A DNA stretch of 6,196 nt from Bifidobacteriaceae bacterium (GTDB taxonomy: Bacteria > Actinomycetota > Actinomycetes > Actinomycetales > WQXJ01). The notes under the pieces are model-generated. The model was given only the letters and a program-made list of their open reading frames with translations. It was not told the DNA's origin and made no database searches. The stretch is taken from contig JAIRXV010000244.1 of NCBI GenBank assembly GCA_031268115.1, forward strand, positions 1-6,196, in the 5' to 3' direction. Made by a program: the position numbers and the translations under genes. Positions 1 through 6,196 of the stretch are shown piece by piece; position 1 is the first letter of the stretch, and every line of letters begins with the position of its first letter.

Positions 1-12
1 CCCCCCGCCCCC

Positions 13-48
13 CCGCCCAAACCCTCCCACCCGCCCAAATCCTCCCCT
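13..48 (+). repeat. Two-copy 18-bp tandem repeat in a C-rich tract
   Basis: Bases 13-30 and 31-48 are tandem copies that agree at 15 of 18 positions, both beginning ccgcccaaa. The period is six codons, so the repeat keeps any reading frame. It lies inside a tract (1-60) that is almost all C with a few A, T and G. Confidence 0.7.
22..36 (-). other. Putative G-quadruplex motif (G-rich on - strand)
   Basis: The + strand reads ccctcccacccgccc. The complement therefore has four GGG runs separated by single bases, the most stable loop arrangement for a parallel G-quadruplex. More C runs flank it at 1-18. It lies just upstream of the E1-beta start. Whether it folds or affects expression is not shown by the sequence. 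Confidence 0.55.
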
Positions 49-104
49 CCGTCCCGGCGCGGACCGTAGCACAGCCGGGCGTTCCCGTCGCCTCCACCGC
101 TAAC

Positions 105-1073
105 TTGTCGATGGTGGCAGCGCTTGGACACGCCCTAGCCGATGCGTTGCGATCAGACCCGAAGGTGCTGGTCATGGGCGAGGACGTGGGCAAACTCGGC
201 GGGGTCTTCCGGGTCACGGACGGGCTCGCCGCCGAGTTCGGGATCCGCCGGGTGATGGACACCCCGCTGGCCGAGTCCGGGATAGTGGGGACCGCCATCG
301 GCCTCGCACTGCGCGGTTATCGGCCCGTGGTGGAGATCCAATTCGATGGGTTTGTTTTTCCGGCGTTCAATCAGATTGTCAGCCAGTTGGCCAAACTGCA
401 CTCCCGTTCGAGCGGGAGGCTCAACCTGCCTGTTACGATCCGCGTGCCGTACGGCGGCGGAATCGGTGCGGTGGAGCACCACTCTGAATCCCCGGAGGCA
501 ATGTTCGCGCACGTTGCGGGACTGCGGGTAGTGTCTCCAACAACTCCGGGCGATGCCTATTCAATGCTGCGTGAGGCAATAGCCGGCCCAGATCCGACAC
601 TGTTCCTCGAACCGAAGGCCAGATATTGGGTAACCGGACCGGTCACTTTCGCAGCGCCGGAAGCCGGCCAGCAGACCCTGGCTCGGATCGTGCGATCCGG
701 CAACTTGGTCACGGTCGCCACGTACGGCCCGGCCCTCGCCCCAACTCTCGAAGCCGCCGATGCGTGCGCTGCTCGCGGCCTCGACATCGAGGTTATCGAC
801 TTGCGCTCTTTGTCCCCCCTCGACGTGGACGCGGTGGCGGCCTCAGTCGATCGGACGGGAAGACTCGTCATTGTCCACGAGGCACCGGTGTTTGGCGGCA
901 TCGGCGGCGAGTTGGCGGCGGCCGTGGCCGAGCGCTGCTTCTACCGCTTGGAAGCACCGGTGGCGCGGGTGGGCGGATATCACATGCCGTATCCGCCGGC
1001 CAAGGTGGAACGCGCCTATTTGCCCACGGCGGCGCGTGTCAGCGACGCGATCAACCAGGTGCTCAGCTACTGA
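105..1073 (+). CDS. bkdB: 2-oxoacid dehydrogenase E1 component, beta subunit (branched-chain type)
   Basis: The E1 beta subunit pairs with E1 alpha to decarboxylate a 2-oxoacid with thiamine diphosphate and acylate the lipoyl arm of E2, in the cytoplasm. The 322 residues match the usual ~325. Visible landmarks are GEDVGKLGGVFRVTDGL (residues 25-40), TPLAESGIVG with the expected ThDP-activating Glu57, the pyrimidine-binding fold through residue ~175, EHHSES with His125/His126, and a C-terminal transketolase domain (~190-322) with ATYGPAL, EVIDLRSLSPLD and VIVHEAP. GGVFRVTDGL is typical of actinobacterial branched-chain E1 beta, although pyruvate as substrate is not excluded. The symbol follows mycobacterial naming. 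The start is uncertain: TTG 105 and ATG 111 both give a family-like N-terminus, but neither has a Shine-Dalgarno sequence and the frame is open to the window edge. The E2 gene follows 32 bases downstream, which indicates an operon. Confidence 0.93.
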   Translation: MSMVAALGHALADALRSDPKVLVMGEDVGKLGGVFRVTDGLAAEFGIRRVMDTPLAESGIVGTAIGLALRGYRPVVEIQFDGFVFPAFNQIVSQLAKLHSRSSGRLNLPVTIRVPYGGGIGAVEHHSESPEAMFAHVAGLRVVSPTTPGDAYSMLREAIAGPDPTLFLEPKARYWVTGPVTFAAPEAGQQTLARIVRSGNLVTVATYGPALAPTLEAADACAARGLDIEVIDLRSLSPLDVDAVAASVDRTGRLVIVHEAPVFGGIGGELAAAVAERCFYRLEAPVARVGGYHMPYPPAKVERAYLPTAARVSDAINQVLSY

Positions 1074-1090
1074 CGCACGAGTTACAGACT

Positions 1091-1096
1091 GAAGGA
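1091..1096 (+). promoter_or_regulatory. Ribosome binding site of the E2 gene
   Basis: GAAGGA lies nine bases before the GTG at 1106. This decides the E2 start, because the E2 frame is open far upstream inside the E1-beta gene, and translation from GTG begins directly with the lipoyl domain. Confidence 0.75.
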
Positions 1097-1105
1097 TGGC
1101 ACGGC

Positions 1106-2398
1106 GTGAGCGTTCAGACTTTCCTTTTGCCCGATGCCGGTGAAGGGCTGACCGAGGCGGAGATTGTCCGCTGGCTTGTGGAGGTGGACGCCGAAGTCGA
1201 GGTCAACCAACCGCTGGTGGAGATAGAGACGGCGAAGTCCGTGGTCGAGCTGCCTTGCCCGTGGGCGGGGCAGGTGGTTGAGTTCGCCGTTCAGGCGGGC
1301 GAGACGGTTGGCGTTGGGGCGCCGTTGGTTCGTATCGAGGTGGACGATGCCGTTCCCCCCTTGGCCCCACCGGGCGAGCCTTCGGCCCTACCGGCCACCC
1401 CGCCGCCAGCGGTGAGCGAGCGCAACGACACCGCTGCGTCACCCCCCGTCCTCGTTGGGTACGGGCCGGCATCGTCCGCGGGCGACGCCCAACGTCCCGT
1501 GTTGGCCAAACCACCGGTTCGGGCATTGGCGAAGCAGCTCGGAATCGATGTGGCGACTGTCTGGGCAACGGGTCCGGGCGGGATCCTCACCAGGGAAGAC
1601 GTTCTTGCCGCTAGCGATGAGCAATCGGCTCGAAGGCTTGCCGGCTACGGTTGCGATGACGCGCCGTGGCTCACTGGCGGGACGGTGGCCCGCGACGGGC
1701 GAACCACCCGCGTCCCGGTCCGCTCAGTCCGCAAACGCACCGCTGAGGCGATGGTTGCCAGCGCCTTCTCGGCGCCCCACGTGACGGTGTTTCGCACAGT
1801 GGACGCGACGAAGACGATGGCGTTGTTGAGGCGCCTTCGCCAGGACAAAGAGTTTGCCGATGTGCGCGTGACACCGCTGCTCATCGCCGCCAAGGCATTG
1901 CTGCTGGCCGTCCGGAGGCACCCGGAAATCAACGCCAGTTGGGATGAGGACGCGCAGGAAATCGTATACAAGCACTATGTCAACTTGGGTATCGCCGCGC
2001 AGACGGAGCGCGGACTGATCGTGCCCAACGTTAAAGATGCGCATCGGCTGAGTTTGCACGATTTGGCGCTTGCGTTGCGCGAGCTGACTTCTGCGGCGCG
2101 CAGCGGAAAGACCACAGCCGCCGTGATGACGGACGGGACCATTACGATCACCAATATTGGAGTGTTTGGAATCGACGCCGGCACGCCGATTTTGACCCCG
2201 GGTGAGTCCGCAATTTTCGCATTCGGGGCGATCGAACAAAGACCTTGGGTGCATGGCGGCAAGGTCAGGCCGCGCGATGTCGCGGAGTTGGCGTTGAGCT
2301 TCGATCACCGTTTGGTGGACGGTGCGCTCGGGGCGGTGGTCTTGTCCGATGTCGCCAGGATCCTGACGGACCCGGCCCAAGCCTTGGTCTGGTCCTAG
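1106..2398 (+). CDS. bkdC: 2-oxoacid dehydrogenase E2, dihydrolipoamide acyltransferase
   Basis: E2 forms the core of the cytoplasmic 2-oxoacid dehydrogenase complex. Its lipoyl arm takes the acyl group from E1 and the catalytic domain moves it to CoA. The 430 residues contain one lipoyl domain (~1-80) with lipoylation site Lys44 in EIETAKSVVELP, a Pro/Ala-rich linker (~81-130), a peripheral subunit-binding domain (~132-167, VRALAKQLGID...TGPGGILTREDV), a second linker, and the acyltransferase domain (~200-430). The last has TITNIGVFGIDAGTPIL and the active-site motif DHRLVDG with His401 and Asp405. A single lipoyl domain fits branched-chain-type E2 such as mycobacterial BkdC better than multi-lipoyl pyruvate E2, but substrate specificity is inferred. 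It starts at GTG with a good ribosome binding site, 32 bases after E1 beta, so the two are probably co-transcribed. No E3 gene follows. Confidence 0.95.
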   Translation: MSVQTFLLPDAGEGLTEAEIVRWLVEVDAEVEVNQPLVEIETAKSVVELPCPWAGQVVEFAVQAGETVGVGAPLVRIEVDDAVPPLAPPGEPSALPATPPPAVSERNDTAASPPVLVGYGPASSAGDAQRPVLAKPPVRALAKQLGIDVATVWATGPGGILTREDVLAASDEQSARRLAGYGCDDAPWLTGGTVARDGRTTRVPVRSVRKRTAEAMVASAFSAPHVTVFRTVDATKTMALLRRLRQDKEFADVRVTPLLIAAKALLLAVRRHPEINASWDEDAQEIVYKHYVNLGIAAQTERGLIVPNVKDAHRLSLHDLALALRELTSAARSGKTTAAVMTDGTITITNIGVFGIDAGTPILTPGESAIFAFGAIEQRPWVHGGKVRPRDVAELALSFDHRLVDGALGAVVLSDVARILTDPAQALVWS

Positions 2399-2404
2399 GC
2401 CGCT

Positions 2405-2449
2405 GGCGGGGGCCCGTCAGGCTGCCGGTGGCCTGGGCGTCCGCCCGCC
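2405..2449 (+). terminator. Possible compound hairpin terminator after E2
   Basis: An outer stem pairs GGCGGG (2405-2410) with CCCGCC (2444-2449). An inner stem pairs CAGGC (2418-2422) with GCCTG (2431-2435) around an eight-base loop. It begins six bases after the E2 stop codon. No T-run follows, so it is not a canonical intrinsic terminator; GC-rich actinobacteria often have hairpins without a T-tail. GC-rich sequence also forms such stems by chance. Confidence 0.35.
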
Positions 2450-2527
2450 GCTAAATCCTCTTCGCTGTCGATGGATCTGGGTACTAAGGCTCGTCGGAGG
2501 CGCCTTGTAAGGGGCAAGATCATAAGT

Positions 2528-2539
2528 TGGGCGCGCCCA
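2528..2539. repeat. 12-bp perfect palindrome TGGGCGCGCCCA
   Basis: A perfect inverted repeat without a spacer lies about 120 bases before the start of the glycosidase gene. It could be an operator for a dimeric regulator, but there is no promoter evidence around it and GC-rich palindromes arise easily. Confidence 0.3.
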
Positions 2540-2648
2540 GATGGAGGGAGATGGCCTCGTCGGCTGTATGCCGAGCGGGGTCGCCGAAGCCGGCGGTGCG
2601 CCCGGTGCGTTAGTCCCCTTGCAACACGCCACGCCGATTGACCTCTAC

Positions 2649-2652
2649 GGAG
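2649..2652 (+). promoter_or_regulatory. Ribosome binding site of the large glycosidase gene
   Basis: GGAG lies eight bases before ATG 2661. The ATG is followed at once by a signal peptide, so site and protein agree on this start. Confidence 0.65.
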
Positions 2653-2660
2653 CCCCAGTC

Positions 2661-5600
2661 ATGAAATACGCCCCACGCGGCGCAGCTGCCGCCATCCTTG
2701 CAACAGTTGCCGTGCTCATCGGTTCGATAGGCCCGGCCTCGACGGCAGAAGATGAGGAACCCTCGATAGCACCTGCTCAGGCGGGGGAACCGGGGCCGTC
2801 CGCGGTTTCGGTCGGTGCCCTCAAGGCCGACCGGCGGTCCGCTGATTTCGGGGAGCCGATGGTTGGGGTCAGTGTCGCCAACTCATGGCAGGAGGGGTTC
2901 TTCGGCGAGGAGTGGGGTTCTGAGGTATCGGCCGATCCGTGGGCGGCGGTGAAGCAATACGCCCCCGAGCGGCGCCCCATGGCCGGTTGGTACCAGGACA
3001 CCGACCAGGCCGTGGCGGAGCAGCAGCTGCGTTGGATGGCCGATTACGGGATCGACTATGTCAGCTATGGGTGGGTGTGGAATCCAGACACCGGCGCCGC
3101 TTCCAAGTCGAAAGCGTCGATTGACGCCTACGTGAACGCTCCCGCGCAGTCGGACGTGGCATTCAGCTTGTTGTGGGACACCAGCACCCCTGAGACGCGG
3201 GATCAGTTGACGCTTGAGCAGTGGGCCTGGATTGTGGCGGGTTGGCTCGACGACTATCTGACCCGCCCGGAATACCTAAAGATCGACGGTCAGCCGGTGG
3301 TTTTCACCCACATGGCGGACGATTATTTCATCCAGCTTGCCGAAAGACTGGCGCAGATACAATATGGGGACGCCGGCCAGTATCTCGACGTCTTGGTACA
3401 GCTCAACGCCATTGCCGACGATCTGGCTCAAGCAAAGGGCCTGCCCGGGATCTACTTGGTGTCGGGCTTTTCGAACTCGACCGCACATTGGAACGCGGTG
3501 TCGCGCGATGGCGGTTTCGACGCGAACTCAGGCTACAACCATCACAACGCCCCGGTCGGGGCCACGGGTACAGCGGCCCTTTCAGGTTCATATCTAGGAC
3601 TGGACCAAATCTACCGCGAACACTGGAATGCCGGCGTGGCGGTGCCCTTCCTCGATGAGGCTGGTGACTCGGCACTGCAGAGTCGGGTTTTGGAAATGAC
3701 TGCCGGCTGGGATGCTACGCCACTTGAGGGCTCCGCCGTAAGCGAGCTGTATGGCGACCGCGAGCACAATCAGTCTCAATCGACTCCGGCCGAGTTTGAG
3801 GAGCACCTAGTGGCCGGGCGCCAATTCCTTTCAGACAATCCCGCTCTCACCAATGGCATGGGGAAAATCTTCGCGTGGAACGAATTCATGGAAGGCGGCT
3901 ACATCGAGCCGACCGAAGAGTCCGGGTTCGCGTACTTGGAGGCCGTCAGCCGGGTGTTCGGCAACCTGGATCTTTCGGAAGAAGCCTGGTCGGCCCCGAC
4001 CGCTGGGCAGGATTCGTGGCCGGTGAGTGTGGCCAGCGATTTGAGGACTTGGAAGGCCGAGTCTTCGGCGCCTGAGTGGTTGGGTGTGAGCCGAGGCGAG
4101 GGCAGCTACGACGGCGGTTTCGAACTCAGCGCTACCCGAAACACCACCGATCGGCCTCGTACGGCGACGGTAACCGTCACCGCTGGCGGCCTCAGCCGCA
4201 CAGTCGAAGTCACGCAAGCAGGGGCCGAAGCGACGCTCGCGAGGGCCGCCGCCAAGGACGATGACGCCATCGTCCGACCCGAAAACTTCCTCATGGGCAT
4301 CGCCTCTCACCTTGGGTCCTCAGATGGGTGGGCCGTGCGAGACAGCGACGGCAGTAGTATCCAGGAAATCGCCTTGACGGAACTGGGGGCGAGCACGCTG
4401 CGGGATGAGCTGATGTGGGACTATTTGGGCGATTCCCCGGAGAACGAAAACGTCGCGATGTCGCAGCCCGCCATCGAACGACTGAAGACGGTGCGGGCCG
4501 AAGGGGGCAAACTCCTGCTAGTCCTGGACTATGGCCATAGGCAACGGATCGATGCCTCCAAGAACGAGGGTTTCCCCGCCACCCGAGATCAAAGGGAGGC
4601 GTTCGCTCGCTACGCCATCAGGGCGATTGAGACGATTGGCGCCGAGAATCTCGCCGGACTTGAGATCTGGAACGAATGGTCGTCTTACATGGGTTGGAGG
4701 GGAGGCGAGCCTGGGCCGGTCTGGGGTACACCGTGCCCGGTGGCAGGTGCGGAACCGATCACCGGCTGCCCGATTGTATACGGCAAGCTGGTCGAGGCCC
4801 TGATGAATCCTGAGCATGAAGGCTTGGCGACGAAATCGTTGCGCGATGTCGCGCCGGGGGTGCCGGTGATTGTCGGCGCCAGCCATGCTTTCGACCCGCA
4901 GTGGACTCAACCGATGCTGACCTACTTGCGCGAGCATGACGTGCGGGTGGACGGCTATTCCACCCACCCATATGCGTCCGAGACGGGCAACGGTTGTGCC
5001 GTCAACTGGACGGCGACACCCCTGGACGAGGCCAAGGCACAGTGCATCAAGGGCGCCCGCGAACGGGTCGAGGAATGGTACGGCCAGGAGCTGCCGATCT
5101 ATGTCACCGAGTTGGGTTTCACGGTAGGCGATCCTAAGATCACGGCGGACATCCAGGCAGAGTTGCTGGTGAAGGCGTTCGTGCGGACGCGAGCGGTGGA
5201 CGATGTGTTGGGCGTCTGGTGGTACGACTTACTGGAAGACTATCCCGCGGACGCGTCGCTGTATCCAAACGAAGCCGACTCCATGGAGGGCGGCTATGGC
5301 TTAATCACCCGAATTGGTTCGCGCGCGGACCACAAAGCGGGCGCCGTCAAGCCGGCTGGTATAGCGTATGGTGCGCTTTCGCGATTCTGGGCCGATTGCG
5401 CCGACGTGTCGGGCTCCCCAACGGCCAACACCTATTTTGAATTGGACTGTGCGGACGGAACTCGCCATGTGTTCCTGGACGCGACATTGGGACAGTTGCG
5501 CGAAGCGCAAGCGCAAGGTGGCACTCTAGTGGACTTGTTGGGTGTCAAAGCGGATCTGGCCCCGAATTCGCCCGTGCCGGCGGATTGGGCCGGCCAGCAA

Positions 5601-6196
5601 GTTGGCGTACTGGGGGCTAAAGGCGGCGCGTTCACCGTTACCCTTACCGGGCGCGCCTATCGTGGCGAGACGGTGCGGGCCGCGACGGACATTCAGGGAG
5701 TGAGCACCTTTAGGTGGGAATCGAGGATGCCCGATGGCGAGTGGCTGGCGGCCGCCTACGCCCCGGCCGATTCTGCTTCCGCCGAATACAAGATCGGTGG
5801 GCCGAGCGGCACGGGCCTGGCCGATTTCCAAGGTGCCAACAGCGTTGGGAAAGAGTTCCGGGTCCAGGCTCTCAAGGCTGGTCTTCCAGTGGCCGAAGCC
5901 TTCTTTAGGCCGGCCACCTCACGGGCGGTGGGATCGGTGGGCGGGGACGGTGTGACATCGCCCGAGGAAGGGAAGATCCGGATCGCCGCGGACGCGTGGG
6001 CGTTCGATGGGGCAGCGCTCGATGAGCCGGGGAAGCTGTATGCGTCAGTGGGGGCCCAGTGCGGCCAACCGGGCGCTGAGGGGCACGGGCCCTTGACGGC
6101 CAATCAAGCATGGCGAGCGGACCAGGCGGTCGCCTATCCCCAAGCTGAAGGGTCCCCCTACGGGTTCGACGCGACCTTCGACACCGCGCTGTACGG
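2661..6196 (+). CDS. Secreted multidomain glycoside hydrolase: GH99-like + BACON + GH39/PslG-like (partial, 3' end outside window)
   Basis: At least 1178 residues with no stop before the window edge. A signal peptide (1-29, hydrophobic core 8-20, likely cleavage after STA) sends it outside the cell. Residues ~67-434 form a GH99-like/WbsX-type barrel: GWYQD (109-113), YGWVWN (136-141), AGWD (348-351) and AWNEFMEGGYIEPT, whose Glu408 and Glu411 match the catalytic pair of GH99 endo-alpha-mannosidases. Residues ~450-522 resemble a BACON beta-sandwich ending TVEVTQAG. Residues ~541-913 form a second barrel like GH39 PslG: LDYG (622-625), IWNEW with Glu672 as likely acid/base, YSTHPY (766-771), YVTELGF with Glu817 as likely nucleophile, and WWYDL (853-857). 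Then come a small beta-domain ending LVDLLG, an Ig-like domain (~985-1078) and a WAFD module (from ~1090). Seven cysteines occur, all in the C-terminal half, six in close pairs. The substrate is unknown; a complex, perhaps mannose-containing, polysaccharide is inferred. The GH99-like domain could also be non-hydrolytic. Confidence 0.88.
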   Translation, partial: MKYAPRGAAAAILATVAVLIGSIGPASTAEDEEPSIAPAQAGEPGPSAVSVGALKADRRSADFGEPMVGVSVANSWQEGFFGEEWGSEVSADPWAAVKQYAPERRPMAGWYQDTDQAVAEQQLRWMADYGIDYVSYGWVWNPDTGAASKSKASIDAYVNAPAQSDVAFSLLWDTSTPETRDQLTLEQWAWIVAGWLDDYLTRPEYLKIDGQPVVFTHMADDYFIQLAERLAQIQYGDAGQYLDVLVQLNAIADDLAQAKGLPGIYLVSGFSNSTAHWNAVSRDGGFDANSGYNHHNAPVGATGTAALSGSYLGLDQIYREHWNAGVAVPFLDEAGDSALQSRVLEMTAGWDATPLEGSAVSELYGDREHNQSQSTPAEFEEHLVAGRQFLSDNPALTNGMGKIFAWNEFMEGGYIEPTEESGFAYLEAVSRVFGNLDLSEEAWSAPTAGQDSWPVSVASDLRTWKAESSAPEWLGVSRGEGSYDGGFELSATRNTTDRPRTATVTVTAGGLSRTVEVTQAGAEATLARAAAKDDDAIVRPENFLMGIASHLGSSDGWAVRDSDGSSIQEIALTELGASTLRDELMWDYLGDSPENENVAMSQPAIERLKTVRAEGGKLLLVLDYGHRQRIDASKNEGFPATRDQREAFARYAIRAIETIGAENLAGLEIWNEWSSYMGWRGGEPGPVWGTPCPVAGAEPITGCPIVYGKLVEALMNPEHEGLATKSLRDVAPGVPVIVGASHAFDPQWTQPMLTYLREHDVRVDGYSTHPYASETGNGCAVNWTATPLDEAKAQCIKGARERVEEWYGQELPIYVTELGFTVGDPKITADIQAELLVKAFVRTRAVDDVLGVWWYDLLEDYPADASLYPNEADSMEGGYGLITRIGSRADHKAGAVKPAGIAYGALSRFWADCADVSGSPTANTYFELDCADGTRHVFLDATLGQLREAQAQGGTLVDLLGVKADLAPNSPVPADWAGQQVGVLGAKGGAFTVTLTGRAYRGETVRAATDIQGVSTFRWESRMPDGEWLAAAYAPADSASAEYKIGGPSGTGLADFQGANSVGKEFRVQALKAGLPVAEAFFRPATSRAVGSVGGDGVTSPEEGKIRIAADAWAFDGAALDEPGKLYASVGAQCGQPGAEGHGPLTANQAWRADQAVAYPQAEGSPYGFDATFDTALY

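Larger units (their letters stand above)
3..104 (+). other. Open in-frame extension upstream of E1 beta
   Basis: Read in the E1-beta frame, these 34 codons contain no stop and give a Pro/Ala/Val-rich stretch with the hexapeptide pair QTLPPA / QILPSV, ending PVASTANL just before the TTG start. It looks like an interdomain linker. It may be the real N-terminus of a longer E1 beta, or the linker of an E1 alpha-beta fusion. The alternative is the 3' end of a separate E1 alpha gene: another frame stops with TAA at 101-103, one base before the TTG, and a third stops with TAG at 67-69. I cannot decide between these from the window alone. Confidence 0.4.
2399..2660. other. Intergenic region between E2 and the glycosidase gene
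   Basis: This gap of 262 bases separates two functionally unrelated genes. It holds a GC-rich hairpin next to the E2 stop, a 12-bp palindrome near its middle and a ribosome binding site at its end. I could not find a convincing -35/-10 promoter pair: TTGCAA at 2619-2624 has no good -10 partner. The short open frames here are Arg-rich or Pro-rich, resemble no known family and lack ribosome binding sites. Confidence 0.6.

Noticed and set aside
626..1105. Open frame running into E2 from inside the E1-beta gene
   Set aside because: It is stop-free but translates to Arg/Gly-rich sequence and overlaps a well-conserved E1 beta. The real E2 start is GTG 1106 with its GAAGGA site.
1724..2380. 218-residue open frame on the - strand
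   Set aside because: It lies antisense to the conserved E2 catalytic domain, its translation is His/Arg/Gln-rich with no recognisable motif, and it is explained by GC bias.
2486..2506. AAGGC / GCCTT hairpin with an 11-base loop
   Set aside because: The stem is only five base pairs with a large loop and no T-run; too weak to call a terminator or regulatory RNA.
2417..2632. 71-residue - strand open frame in the intergenic gap
   Set aside because: Pro/Ser/Thr-rich translation with no motif, and it overlaps the hairpin region; no support as a gene.
2471..2641. 56-codon + strand open frame starting MDLGTKARRRR
   Set aside because: It has no ribosome binding site, is extremely Arg-rich as expected of noncoding GC-rich DNA, and resembles no known family.
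2619..2647. Possible -35 TTGCAA promoter before the glycosidase gene
   Set aside because: At 17 bases downstream there is only cctcta/ctctac, a poor -10 that also runs into the ribosome binding site region.
3221..3658. 145-residue + strand open frame inside the glycosidase gene
   Set aside because: It is out of frame with the GH99-like domain, whose motifs are continuous across this stretch; the translation is Arg/Gly-rich.

Overview
The window comes from a high-GC bacterium, most likely an actinobacterium (a member of the Actinomycetota). The grounds are strong GC bias at third codon positions, GTG and TTG starts, a branched-chain-type E1-beta followed by a single-lipoyl-domain E2, and a large secreted protein whose tail resembles the 'WAFD' modules seen in actinomycete exoproteins. 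The genus cannot be told from this sequence. All three real genes lie on the + strand. I see no tRNA, rRNA, CRISPR array or mobile element.

Region 1 (1-2398) is the 3' part of a 2-oxoacid dehydrogenase operon. It holds the E1 beta subunit (105-1073) and, after a 32-base gap, the E2 lipoamide acyltransferase (1106-2398). The expected E1 alpha would lie upstream, outside the window. The first ~60 bases are almost pure C on the + strand, contain a tandem 18-bp repeat, and make a very strong G-quadruplex motif on the - strand. The E1-beta reading frame stays open through this tract to the window edge. The true start may therefore lie further upstream, possibly as an alpha-beta fusion or an extended N-terminus. 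The two proteins would form the E1/E2 core that decarboxylates branched-chain 2-oxoacids (or pyruvate) and passes the acyl group to CoA. No E3 is seen.

Region 2 (2399-2660) is a 262-base gap without a convincing gene. It has a GC-rich hairpin just after the E2 stop, a 12-bp perfect palindrome, and a ribosome binding site for the next gene.

Region 3 (2661-6196) is one very large secreted protein, cut by the window end: at least 1178 residues, no stop seen. In order it has a signal peptide, a GH99-like/WbsX-like (beta/alpha)8 domain with the 'AWNE..EGGY.EPT' signature, a BACON-type beta-sandwich, a second (beta/alpha)8 domain resembling GH39 PslG-type glycosidases with both catalytic glutamates, a small beta-domain, an Ig-like domain and a final WAFD-type module. 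It is probably an extracellular or surface enzyme acting on a complex polysaccharide, and it has no visible link to the oxoacid dehydrogenase operon. The combination of two different catalytic barrels around a BACON domain is the most interesting content of the window.
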